This document shows, piece after piece, positions 42,114-50,184 of a stretch of 64,000 nucleotides of DNA. Within the stretch, counting starts at the first letter, position 1; each line of letters begins with the position of its first letter. The DNA lies in contig NZ_AP018222.1 in NCBI RefSeq assembly GCF_002368035.1, positions 310,001 through 374,000 of the forward strand, read 5' to 3'. Below the pieces are notes generated by a model, which saw nothing but the letters and a program-made list of their open reading frames with translations, made no database searches and was not told the origin of the DNA. This DNA comes from Nostoc linckia NIES-25. Lineage in GTDB: Bacteria; Cyanobacteriota; Cyanobacteriia; Cyanobacteriales; Nostocaceae. Position numbers and translations under genes: made by a program.

Positions 42114-43820
42114 TCAACTAGAAACTTTCACAGCTGCTTCGGCTTGGGAGTGCAGCAACAAACCATATTCCAGTCCTTCCACCACCGCTTGATAGGAAGC
42201 TTCCAAAATGTTGGTAGAAACTCCTACCGTAGTCCAGCGTTGATGACCATTGCCCGATTCTACCAACACGCGGGTTTTGGCCGCAGTACCCGTATGTCCG
42301 TTGAGAATCCGCACTTTGTAATCCGTCAAATCGAAAGTTGCAATTTGGGGATAAAAGTTCACCAAAGCCTTGCGTAAAGCTGCATCCAACGCCGCAACCG
42401 GGCCGTTACCTTCCGCCGCTTCCAAAATATTTTTACCATCAACAGCGACTTTGATTGTAGCTAAGGCGTTGCTAGCTTCTTTCCCCTCAATCAAGTCACA
42501 GTGGACTTGAAAACCTTTGACTTCAAAAAACTTGGGGCGTCTTCCCAAAGCTTCATGCATTAACAGTGCAAAACTGGCTTCTGCTGCTTCAAATTGAAAT
42601 CCTTCACTTTCCAAATCTTTGATGCGCTGGAGAATTTGTTTTGCCTCTGCCTTTAATTGGTCTAATTCAATGCCAAAACTGCGGGCTTTGGCTAAAACAT
42701 TGCTGAGTCCCGACTGTTCGGAAATTACGATGCGGCGACGATTCCCGACTTGTTCTGGTTGGATGTGTTCGTAAGTCAGGGGATTACGTTCCACAGCTGA
42801 TACATGAATACCACCTTTGTGTGCAAAAGCCGAACGTCCAACAAAGGGGGCGTGTTCGTCAGGAGCAAGATTAACCACCTCACTAACAAAACGACTTGCT
42901 TCTGTAAGTTGTGTTAGCTGGTCTTCTGTGATACAACTGTAACCCAGTTTAAGTTGTAAATTAGGAATCAACGAACAGAGGTTAGCATTACCGCAACGCT
43001 CACCGTAACCGTTAATTGTCCCTTGTACCATCTTTGCCCCTGCCATCACAGCTGCTATGGCATTAGCAACCGCCATTTCTGAATCATTATGAGTGTGAAT
43101 TCCAATTTGAGGGATTGTCCGTTGTCCTTTGTCCTTTGTCATTGGTTCTTGACTAATGACGCCAGTTGCTTCAACGGAGGGAACCTCCGCAACGCACTGG
43201 CTCACTAATGACAAATGACTAATGACAGTTTCCACAATTTGGCTAACTTCGTGGGGTAAAGTGCCGCCATTGGTATCACACAGAACAAGCCATTCAGCCC
43301 CAGATGCGATCGCTGCTTCTAATGTCTGTAAAGCATAACTTGGATTCTGCTTATAGCCATCAAACCAATGTTCGGCATCGTAGATGACGCGACGCCCTTG
43401 AGAACGGAGGTACTCAATTGTGTCGCGAATCATGGCTAAATTTTCTTCTAATGTCGTCTTGAGTCCGGCTGTAACATGTAAATCCCAAGATTTGCCGAAA
43501 ATTGTCACCCAGCGAGTTCCCGCAGCCAGAATCGCTTGCAGCATCGGTTCTTCGGCAGCAGTTGTATTGGGGCGTCGAGTCGAACAAAAAGCGACAACTT
43601 CTGAATGTTTGAGCGGATCTTCTTGGAGTTGCCAGAAAAATTGTACATCCTTAGGATTGGCACCTGGCCAACCGCCTTCAATAAAGGGAATTCCCAGTCG
43701 ATCGAGTCTTTTGGCAATGCGTAACTTATCTTCTATCGATACTGATAGCCCCTCGCGCTGAGTGCCATCCCGTAGTGTAGTGTCATAGAGCCAAAGTTGA
43801 GGAGAGGAATTTGTGGTCAT
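42114..43820 (-). CDS. cimA: (R)-citramalate synthase
   Basis: A 568-residue enzyme condensing pyruvate and acetyl-CoA to citramalate in the threonine-independent isoleucine route. LYDTTLRDGTQREGLSVSIEDK and the metal-binding IGIHTHNDSEMAVANA are the DRE-TIM hallmarks. LCDTNGGTLP, CGNANLCSL, FAHKGGIHVSAV and the C-terminal LeuA-type regulatory domain (YKVRILNGHTGTAAKTRV) complete it. ATG 43820 gives the family start MTTNSSPQLWLYDTTLRDG; the frame is open to 43862. A repeat of about 110 bases sits in frame just before the HTHND motif. Divergent from a ferredoxin gene. Confidence 0.9.
   Translation of the reverse strand: MTTNSSPQLWLYDTTLRDGTQREGLSVSIEDKLRIAKRLDRLGIPFIEGGWPGANPKDVQFFWQLQEDPLKHSEVVAFCSTRRPNTTAAEEPMLQAILAAGTRWVTIFGKSWDLHVTAGLKTTLEENLAMIRDTIEYLRSQGRRVIYDAEHWFDGYKQNPSYALQTLEAAIASGAEWLVLCDTNGGTLPHEVSQIVETVISHLSLVSQCVAEVPSVEATGVISQEPMTKDKGQRTIPQIGIHTHNDSEMAVANAIAAVMAGAKMVQGTINGYGERCGNANLCSLIPNLQLKLGYSCITEDQLTQLTEASRFVSEVVNLAPDEHAPFVGRSAFAHKGGIHVSAVERNPLTYEHIQPEQVGNRRRIVISEQSGLSNVLAKARSFGIELDQLKAEAKQILQRIKDLESEGFQFEAAEASFALLMHEALGRRPKFFEVKGFQVHCDLIEGKEASNALATIKVAVDGKNILEAAEGNGPVAALDAALRKALVNFYPQIATFDLTDYKVRILNGHTGTAAKTRVLVESGNGHQRWTTVGVSTNILEASYQAVVEGLEYGLLLHSQAEAAVKVSS
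43114..43227. repeat. repeat insertion inside cimA
   Basis: Heptamers (TTTGTCC, AATGACA) surround the palindrome with GAGGGAACCTCCGCAACGCAC, which is also present at 5613-5652. The insertion keeps the frame and adds about 37 residues (VPSVEATGVISQEPMTKDKG) between strands of the barrel. Confidence 0.8.
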
Positions 43821-43896
43821 AAAACTTGGGCCGACGAGACAAATTTCGAGGCAATATGTCAATATACAACAAAAAGCCAGTTTGGCAATTTAAAAA

Positions 43897-44235
43897 ATGC
43901 CTAAGGTACTAGCTCAAGGTAAAACAATTGAGTGCGAGCAAGGAAGCAATCTCCGCAACATTTTGCTGCAAAATGGTATTAACCTCTACAATGACGGTGC
44001 TAAGGTAATAAACTGTCGGGGTATTGGCAGTTGTGGTACCTGCGCGGTTAAGGTAGAGGGCGAAGTATCAGCAGCGAATTGGCGCGATCGCACGCGTCGT
44101 TCGCTTCCTCCCCATTCTCCTACAAAAGACTTGCGTTTAGCTTGCCAAACGCAGATTTTAGGCGACGTAAATGTGACAAAATTTGATGGATTTTGGGGAC
44201 AAGGTTCTCGAATAGTGTGGACACCAAAAGGTTAA
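43897..44235 (+). CDS. 2Fe-2S ferredoxin (plant-type fold)
   Basis: A 112-residue protein. INCRGIGSCGTCAVKV holds three of the cluster ligands (C-x5-C-x2-C) and RLACQTQILGD the fourth. The fold begins MPKVLAQGKTIECEQGSNL, and there is a basic loop (WRDRTRRSLPPHSPT). It differs from the petF product of this window and belongs with the shorter, less studied cyanobacterial ferredoxins. Redox partner unknown. It is 76 bases from divergent cimA and 16 bases before a small membrane protein gene, with which it may be co-transcribed. Confidence 0.85.
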   Translation: MPKVLAQGKTIECEQGSNLRNILLQNGINLYNDGAKVINCRGIGSCGTCAVKVEGEVSAANWRDRTRRSLPPHSPTKDLRLACQTQILGDVNVTKFDGFWGQGSRIVWTPKG

Positions 44236-44251
44236 AAAGGAGTAAAACAAG

Positions 44252-44626
44252 ATGGGTAGATGGACACCCCTAATATTAATGGCTGGAGGTCTAGCCATTT
44301 TGCTTGGTACATTACTAGGCATCAATTTTCCTATGGGCGTACAAACCGCCAACAATCCCGGCGGCAAAGCAGCGAAAGTTCTGCCAGCTAATATTAATGT
44401 TAATAGCGGTGCTGGCAGCCAGAACAATGAAACCGCAACTGAGGAAACTGAAACAACCCAAACAAATGGCAACAGACGCTCTATTGTAGCCCCAAGACCT
44501 GATAACAGAACCAGCGTTGCTCAGAATCCTTCTGACACTACAACAGAAGTTGATACCAACACTTCTGGAACAGACACACCATCAAACAGCAGTTCTGGTA
44601 CCGAGCCAATTCGAGCTTTGTGGTAA
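44252..44626 (+). CDS. hypothetical single-span membrane protein
   Basis: A 124-residue protein. One N-terminal membrane helix (LILMAGGLAILLGTLLGI), then a Thr/Asn/Ser-rich, probably unfolded tail (SGAGSQNNETATEETETTQT and following). No motif. GGAG lies well placed before ATG 44252, and the gene follows the ferredoxin by 16 bases. Function unknown. Confidence 0.65.
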   Translation: MGRWTPLILMAGGLAILLGTLLGINFPMGVQTANNPGGKAAKVLPANINVNSGAGSQNNETATEETETTQTNGNRRSIVAPRPDNRTSVAQNPSDTTTEVDTNTSGTDTPSNSSSGTEPIRALW

Positions 44627-44654
44627 AGGTTACTAGTAGTTCGCTAAGTGAACT

Positions 44655-44730
44655 TGGCAGGGGAAAGGGGAAAGGGGAAAGGGGAAAGGTTTTAAATCGC
44701 TTCCCCTTTACCCCTTTCCCTTTCCCCAGC
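44655..44730. repeat. G/A-C/T hairpin repeat
   Basis: GGGGAAAGGGGAAAGGGG on the left and CCCCTTTACCCCTTTCCC on the right. It is followed up to the next gene by AATGACT-type heptamers. Confidence 0.7.
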
Positions 44731-44847
44731 CCTCACCCAGCAAAGTTGGCTTGACGGACTACTAGTCTTTAGTTATTCCTTTATTAGTTATGATTTATTA
44801 GTCATGCACTAATGATAAATGGCTAGTGAGCAATGACTAAATGACTA

Positions 44848-46899
44848 ATGACTAGTGAAATTGTAATTATTGGTGGCGGCGTTATTGGTTTAGCGATCGC
44901 CATTGAACTTAAACTGCGCGGGACAAATGTCACCGTGCTTTGTCGTGATTTCCAGGCTGCTGCTACCCATGCCGCCGCCGGGATGTTGGCGCCCGATGCC
45001 GAAAAAATCCCGGATGGCGCAATGCGTTCCTTGTGTTGGCGATCGCGTGCTTTATATGCCGACTGGACGCGTAAATTAGAAGAATTGACCGGTTTAAATA
45101 CGAACTATTGGCCTTGTGGTATCCTGGCGCCCGTTTTTGAAGAGGCAGGGGGGCAGGGGGCAGGGGGCAAGGGGGAGAATGAAAAATTACCTGTTTCCCC
45201 CCTGCTCTTTGCTCCCTGCTCCTCATCCCCCTCATCCCCCGCTTACTGGTTAGGCAAAGAAGCAATTCATCAATATCAGCCAGGATTGGCAGCAGAAGTA
45301 GTTGGTGGCTGGTGGTATCCTGAGGATGCACAAGTTGATAATAAGGCTCTAGCTCACGTGCTGCGGACAGCGGCGGAGTCTGTTGGTGTTGAACTCAAAG
45401 ACGGCGTTACAGTAGAAGGATTTTTACAACAACAGGGACAAGTTGTTGGCGTGCAAACGAATGCTGGGGTAATTCGCGCCGCCCACTATGTTTTAGCGTC
45501 TGGTGCTTGGTCGAATGAGTTGTTGCCGCTACCAGTACGTCCCAGAAAAGGGCAAATGCTAAGTTTGAGAGTACCGGAATTGTTACCGGAATTGCCCTTG
45601 AAGCGGATTTTATATGGACAAAATATTTACATTGTACCGAGACGCGATCGCTCCTTGATTATTGGGGCAACAAATGAAGATGTTGGTTTTACACCCCATA
45701 ACACCCCAGACGGCATTCAAACATTATTACAAGCTGCCATCCGGGTTTATCCACAATTAAAGAATTATCCCATTCAAGAGTTCTGGTGGGGATTTCGCCC
45801 AGCTACTCCCGACGAATTACCCATCCTGGGGGCCAGCCATTGTCAAAATTTAACCTTAGCCACTGGTCATTACCGCAACGGGATTTTACTTGCGCCGGTA
45901 ACAGCAGCATTGATAGCCGATTTTATTTTGGAACAAAAATCTGACTCCTTACTTGCTGATTTCCATTATTCTCGGTTCCAGTCCCAGCAATCTACCCCGA
46001 CCCCAATGCTCACTCACTCTGCTAATTTTTCTAACGGACATCGTACTTCCCCATTACCTACAGACGCGATATCCACATCCACAGACGCGATGAATCGCGT
46101 CTCTACAAATTCACCGCTGGTTATTGCGGGAAAAAGCTTTCAATCCAGGTTGATGACTGGGACTGGTAAGTATCGCAACATTGAAGAAATGCAGCAAAGC
46201 GTTACCGCCAGTGAATGCGAAATTGTTACCGTCGCGGTACGACGAGTACAAACCAAAGCGCCCGGACACGAAGGTTTAGCAGAAGCCTTGGATTGGACAA
46301 AAATCTGGATGTTGCCCAATACCGCAGGTTGTCAAACTGCCGAAGAGGCGATTCGGGTGGCGCGTTTGGGGCGAGAAATGGCGAAATTGTTGGGACAGGA
46401 AGATAACAATTTTATAAAGTTAGAAGTAATACCCGATCCTAAATATTTACTCCCAGATCCCATTGGTACGCTGCAAGCAGCAGAACAACTAGTTAAAGAA
46501 GGTTTTGCAGTATTGCCGTATATCAACGCCGATCCGATGTTAGCCAAGCGATTGGAAGATGTCGGCTGTGCGACAGTGATGCCCTTAGCGTCGCCCATTG
46601 GTTCTGGACAAGGGCTGAAAACAACCGCCAACATCCAAATCATCATTGAAAATGCGGGCATACCAGTGGTGGTAGATGCTGGCATTGGTTCGCCCTCAGA
46701 AGCCGCCCAGGCAATGGAATTGGGAGCAGACGCTTTGTTGATTAATAGTGCGATCGCCCTGTCTCAAAACCCCGCCGCAATGGCTCGTGCCATGAATTTA
46801 GCCACAGTCGCCGGTCGTTTAGCGTACCTTGCAGGCAGAATGCCCATCAAAGACTATGCCAGCGCTAGTTCGCCCCTCACTGGGACGATTACTAGTTAG
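44848..46899 (+). CDS. thiO/thiG: glycine oxidase ThiO - thiazole synthase ThiG fusion
   Basis: A 683-residue bifunctional protein of thiamine (thiazole) synthesis. Residues about 1-375 are ThiO: FAD motif VIIGGGVIGLAIAIELKLRG, AAGMLAPDAE, PVRPRKGQM, LIIGATNEDVGF and GHYRNGILLAP. It oxidises glycine to dehydroglycine. From about residue 424 ThiG follows: LVIAGKSFQSRLMTGTGKY, ECEIVTVAVRRVQ, NTAGCQTAEEAIRVARLGRE, LPYINADPMLA, PLASPIGSGQG and DAGIGSPSEAAQAMELGADA. Such fusions are known in cyanobacteria. Two repeats are built in: a G-run insert near residues 98-131, and a palindrome in the linker. The ATG belongs to a heptamer array. No TPP riboswitch was recognised upstream. Confidence 0.92.
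   Translation: MTSEIVIIGGGVIGLAIAIELKLRGTNVTVLCRDFQAAATHAAAGMLAPDAEKIPDGAMRSLCWRSRALYADWTRKLEELTGLNTNYWPCGILAPVFEEAGGQGAGGKGENEKLPVSPLLFAPCSSSPSSPAYWLGKEAIHQYQPGLAAEVVGGWWYPEDAQVDNKALAHVLRTAAESVGVELKDGVTVEGFLQQQGQVVGVQTNAGVIRAAHYVLASGAWSNELLPLPVRPRKGQMLSLRVPELLPELPLKRILYGQNIYIVPRRDRSLIIGATNEDVGFTPHNTPDGIQTLLQAAIRVYPQLKNYPIQEFWWGFRPATPDELPILGASHCQNLTLATGHYRNGILLAPVTAALIADFILEQKSDSLLADFHYSRFQSQQSTPTPMLTHSANFSNGHRTSPLPTDAISTSTDAMNRVSTNSPLVIAGKSFQSRLMTGTGKYRNIEEMQQSVTASECEIVTVAVRRVQTKAPGHEGLAEALDWTKIWMLPNTAGCQTAEEAIRVARLGREMAKLLGQEDNNFIKLEVIPDPKYLLPDPIGTLQAAEQLVKEGFAVLPYINADPMLAKRLEDVGCATVMPLASPIGSGQGLKTTANIQIIIENAGIPVVVDAGIGSPSEAAQAMELGADALLINSAIALSQNPAAMARAMNLATVAGRLAYLAGRMPIKDYASASSPLTGTITS
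45140..45243. repeat. repeat insertion inside the ThiO domain
   Basis: GGGGGGCAGGGGGCAGGGGG on the left and pyrimidine runs (CCCCCTCATCCCCC) on the right, in frame. It codes for a Gly-rich then Ser/Pro-rich loop (EEAGGQGAGGKGENEK). Confidence 0.8.
46083..46102. repeat. palindrome in the ThiO-ThiG linker
   Basis: AGACGCGATGAATCGCGTCT, followed by CTACAA. The same palindrome type lies at 51421-51438 between genes. Here it codes for part of the inter-domain linker. Confidence 0.7.
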
Positions 46900-46900
46900 G

Positions 46901-46970
46901 GAATGGGAAAGGGGAAAGGGAAAAGGTTAAAGGGAAAAGGAATAAATTTAATCTTTCCCCTTTTCCCAAT
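46901..46970. repeat. G/A-C/T hairpin repeat with conserved core
   Basis: Carries the core GGAATAAATTTAATCTTTCC between purine and pyrimidine runs, right after the thiO/thiG stop codon. Confidence 0.75.
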
Positions 46971-47063
46971 GCCCATTAATGTAACGATTTGTCTAGCATT
47001 TTCAGAGCGAATCTACCATTTTATGTAACATTAAATGAAGAATAAAGATAAAGGAATTAATTC

Positions 47064-47234
47064 ATGCCTTATACAACCGAAGAGGGCGGCCGCCTGAACA
47101 ATTTTGCTAGGGAACCAAAGGTTTATCAAGCAGAACCTCCTACAGAGGGGCAGAAGCGAACCTATATCATAATAGGAATCGCTGGTATAGCTTTGGTTGG
47201 TGGCTTAATTTCAGTCGCTTTCTTAGTTTCCTAG
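47064..47234 (+). CDS. psb34: photosystem II assembly protein Psb34
   Basis: A 56-residue gene. It starts MPYTTEEGGRLNNFAREPKV, then YQAEPPTEGQKR, then one membrane helix (IIIGIAGIALVGGLISVAFL) and a two-residue tail. The TTEEGGRLNNFA-EPKVY-AEPP pattern is that of Psb34, a small single-span protein bound to PSII assembly intermediates in cyanobacteria. AAGGA lies nine bases before ATG 47064, and a strong terminator follows. It is a single gene in the thylakoid membrane set of this window, together with petF and the rogue psbA. Confidence 0.85.
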   Translation: MPYTTEEGGRLNNFAREPKVYQAEPPTEGQKRTYIIIGIAGIALVGGLISVAFLVS

Positions 47235-47283
47235 AACGGTTGAGTGTAAAACATTTTAATAAAATTTCATTTTTGTAGTTTTT

Positions 47284-47324
47284 CAGGTTCCGATTTCAGG
47301 AGGAACCTGCTTTTTTATTTTTTG
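47284..47324 (+). terminator. rho-independent terminator of psb34
   Basis: CAGGTTCC and GGAACCTG flank ten bases, followed by CTTTTTTATTTTTT. Confidence 0.8.
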
Positions 47325-47411
47325 TTAAAATTAAGATAGTAATTAAGTATAATTACAGACTTTATTATTCTACAAAACTGCGATAAATAGTGTTGTTTGG
47401 AGAGTTATGGT

Positions 47412-47525
47412 GCATGGGGCAGGGGAAAAGGTTAAAGGGAAAAGGAATAAATTTAATCTTTCCCTTTTTCCCCTTACCCCTTTCCCTTTCCCCCTTTCCC
47501 TTTCCCCTTTAACCTTTTCCCCGCC
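47412..47525. repeat. G/A-C/T hairpin repeat with conserved core
   Basis: Purine runs, the core GGAATAAATTTAATCTTTCC, then an extended pyrimidine side (several CCCCTTT units). It lies upstream of the TPR gene. Confidence 0.75.
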
Positions 47526-47592
47526 CGAAGGGCTTTGACTTCGATGCGCCTCTAAAGGTGACATATACTCTGATTTTGGCTCTTTAGCCGCC

Positions 47593-49794
47593 ATGAGCGT
47601 GAATGACACTGCACACAACAACAACTCTGCTTGGAATCGGCAAGTTTACCAACGCTTAAAACTTGCCTTAAGTCTTGGTTTACGGCGACAACTTTTTTTA
47701 GCAGTATGTGATGATTTACACTTAAGAAACCAAGTAGCAGCGCGTTTGCACTCTACGTTGGCTTATCCTGTGGGGCAAGTGCTATATCAGCCATCAAATA
47801 CCCAAGAAAATAGCACTCCAGCTTATCCGCGATTAGTTACGTTACGTTTAAATTTAACCGATCCCAATCCCTTCGCTCAAATAAATCAATGGTTGGCTAA
47901 TTATCCACCGCCAATTGTTGGAGCATCAAAAGATACTCCAGGAAGACCTTCTCCAATACCTGCATTTCAAATTGTAGGGGTGGAGCAGCTGACCAAACAA
48001 CCAGTAGCAACACAGCGTTTATTTTTACATTATCTCCGGTTAAGCGAGCAATATTTCTCTACTCAAGAATCGAGTCGATTTTTAGAATCTAACTTGGTGT
48101 TGTGGATACCGCGTCCTTGGCTGTCTGCTATCCAACAATCAGCGCCACAGTTTTGGCGTTGGCGTACTGGCGTATTTGTGTTTGCTGGAGAACCGACACC
48201 AGCAAATCAAAATTCAGGCTATCCAGAACGTTTTTCTAATTCTAAAAATTTGGATGTGGGGAATCTTGAGCATTCAATTTTAGATGAATCTGTTAGCCAA
48301 GGAGAACTAAAACCAACAGTTAGTGAAATAAAATTTGAGAATAGCTCTGATTTTCCAGACAAGAAGGTAGATAAAAGCCAAGAAGACGTGCCATCGATTG
48401 TAGATTTATCAAAGGCTGGGGCACAACAGCAAGAATCCGCTATTAGATCTGGCAGTAGAAGCGATCGCCAATTGCTGTCTTCTTTATCTCATATTAGCAG
48501 CGAATTAACGGAATTAGTATTTGCATCAATCAACACTAAGATTATTCAAGATACGGAAGAACGCTGGCAACCACAGCAGATTTTGTTGGATATTGAAGAA
48601 TTACATTTACAGGAAGTTCCTGGGGAAATTCTCGCAGAAGCTTATCATCGTTTGGGTAATTTATATCGCCTTCGGATTGAGCAAGGAGAGTCAAGTTTAG
48701 AAAATTTGATGGTGGCAATTCTCGCTTATCAAGAAGCAATTAGCTATGACGAAACTTCACCACAAATCCCAGATATTTTGAATGACTTGGGTACGCTTTA
48801 TTGGATGTTATCCCGTACACCACCTAATTCTGAAGAGGGACAAACATACATAGAACAAGCAATAGAATTTTATGAGTTGGCTTTAGAGACAATTTCACCC
48901 CAGACACATCCAGAAACTTACGTCCGCGTGCAAAATAATTTAGGGACAGCTTATGGTGATTTAGCTCGTTTTTCTCATCCGGCGGAAAATTGGCAACAAG
49001 CAGTTTTAGCTTATAGCGAAGCTCTCAATTATCGTACAGCGGATATGGATTCATTAAAGTATGCAGCCTGCCAAAATAATTTGGGTACTGCTTACTGGCA
49101 TTTAGGGCAATATAATCAACCGATTGTGCATTTAAAGAAAGCGATCGCAGCTTACAACCAAGCACTTGTACATTACAATCCCCAAGAAGAACCGCTCAAA
49201 TATGGCATGATTCAAAACAACATCGGTACTGCCTATTGGAATCTGGCACAATACGAACAACCCCCCGAAAATTTACAACTCGCTATTGATGTCTATAACG
49301 AAGCTCTGAAATATCGGACTCCAGCTAATGTTCCTGGTGCCTGCGCCGCCACGCAAAATAATTTGGGTACTGCTTATTGGCATTTAGCAAATTTATCTCA
49401 AACAACTCAAGAAGCAAAGCAAAAATATCTACAATTATGCATTAATGGTTATGAAGAAGCTATAGCTTTAGCTCATTCGCTAAGTGGCAATCCTTTAAGT
49501 TTTGATTTGTTTGCTTCTCATAATAACTTGGGATTGGCACACTATCAGCTAGTAACAGATAAGTCTTTTAACGGTGATAAAGCAACACGTTCTCAACATC
49601 TAGAAATAGCATTAGATAATCATTTACAAGCTTTAAATGGATTTAGCAAACAACCAGAGGCTTATCAAACAGCCTTCAATTATGTGGTGAAAACCATTCG
49701 TGCTTTTCACAATGAATTAGGGATACAGGGGCAAAATCTAGCTTTATCGAAAGTTCCGAGTCAGTTATTACCAGAAATTTTGTCAAAGCTATAG
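47593..49794 (+). CDS. tetratricopeptide-repeat protein
   Basis: A 733-residue protein. The N-terminal 200 residues (YQRLKLALSLGLRRQLFLAV, CDDLHLRNQVAARLH, then FLESNLVLWIPRPWL) look like a nucleotide-binding-like or regulatory domain without a P-loop. An acidic, disordered linker covers about 210-310. Then come at least six TPR units (AEAYHRLGNLYRLRIEQG, VQNNLGTAYGDLARFSHP, CQNNLGTAYWHLGQYNQP, IQNNIGTAYWNLAQYEQP, TQNNLGTAYWHLANLSQ, HNNLGLAHYQLV). TPRs give a protein-binding scaffold. No membrane segment. Partner unknown. Confidence 0.8.
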   Translation: MSVNDTAHNNNSAWNRQVYQRLKLALSLGLRRQLFLAVCDDLHLRNQVAARLHSTLAYPVGQVLYQPSNTQENSTPAYPRLVTLRLNLTDPNPFAQINQWLANYPPPIVGASKDTPGRPSPIPAFQIVGVEQLTKQPVATQRLFLHYLRLSEQYFSTQESSRFLESNLVLWIPRPWLSAIQQSAPQFWRWRTGVFVFAGEPTPANQNSGYPERFSNSKNLDVGNLEHSILDESVSQGELKPTVSEIKFENSSDFPDKKVDKSQEDVPSIVDLSKAGAQQQESAIRSGSRSDRQLLSSLSHISSELTELVFASINTKIIQDTEERWQPQQILLDIEELHLQEVPGEILAEAYHRLGNLYRLRIEQGESSLENLMVAILAYQEAISYDETSPQIPDILNDLGTLYWMLSRTPPNSEEGQTYIEQAIEFYELALETISPQTHPETYVRVQNNLGTAYGDLARFSHPAENWQQAVLAYSEALNYRTADMDSLKYAACQNNLGTAYWHLGQYNQPIVHLKKAIAAYNQALVHYNPQEEPLKYGMIQNNIGTAYWNLAQYEQPPENLQLAIDVYNEALKYRTPANVPGACAATQNNLGTAYWHLANLSQTTQEAKQKYLQLCINGYEEAIALAHSLSGNPLSFDLFASHNNLGLAHYQLVTDKSFNGDKATRSQHLEIALDNHLQALNGFSKQPEAYQTAFNYVVKTIRAFHNELGIQGQNLALSKVPSQLLPEILSKL

Positions 49795-49827
49795 CAGTTT
49801 AAATCATTTGTGAAAAATATATAGGAA

Positions 49828-49892
49828 TCCGATTTGATTATTGAAAAAATTTAAGTATGTGTAGGGTGCGTTGTTGCGAAGCATAACGCACC
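49828..49892. repeat. left-end copy of the dispersed element at 5572
   Basis: TCCGATTTGATT and TGAAAAAAT-TAAGTAT-TGTAGG match 5572-5609 with few changes. It is followed by a GGTGCGTT...AACGCACC palindrome. Confidence 0.6.
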
Positions 49893-50184
49893 AAATCCTT
49901 AAAAATGGTCTGACTTTTCACGTCATGTGGAAAAGTCCACGGAAAATCTAACTTCCAAACCAGGAATTCAAAGTCTCTCTCCTCGCAGGAGAGAGATTTA
50001 GAGAGAGGTTTTCCAGATACCGTAAAAAGTTAGAAAAAGTGGTGCGTTAGCCTTTGGCGTAACGCACGCTACTACTACGTACTATTTCAAACTTAAAGTG
50101 AAACGCTATTACACCCTTACATCTAATCTCAACAATCGATTTGAGTGCGTAAGTCCTGTTGGTATAACTTCAGCGAAAGTAGAG

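Noticed and set aside
44640..44847. TPP riboswitch upstream of thiO/thiG
   Set aside because: No thi-box sequence is present; the region is filled by hairpin and heptamer repeats.
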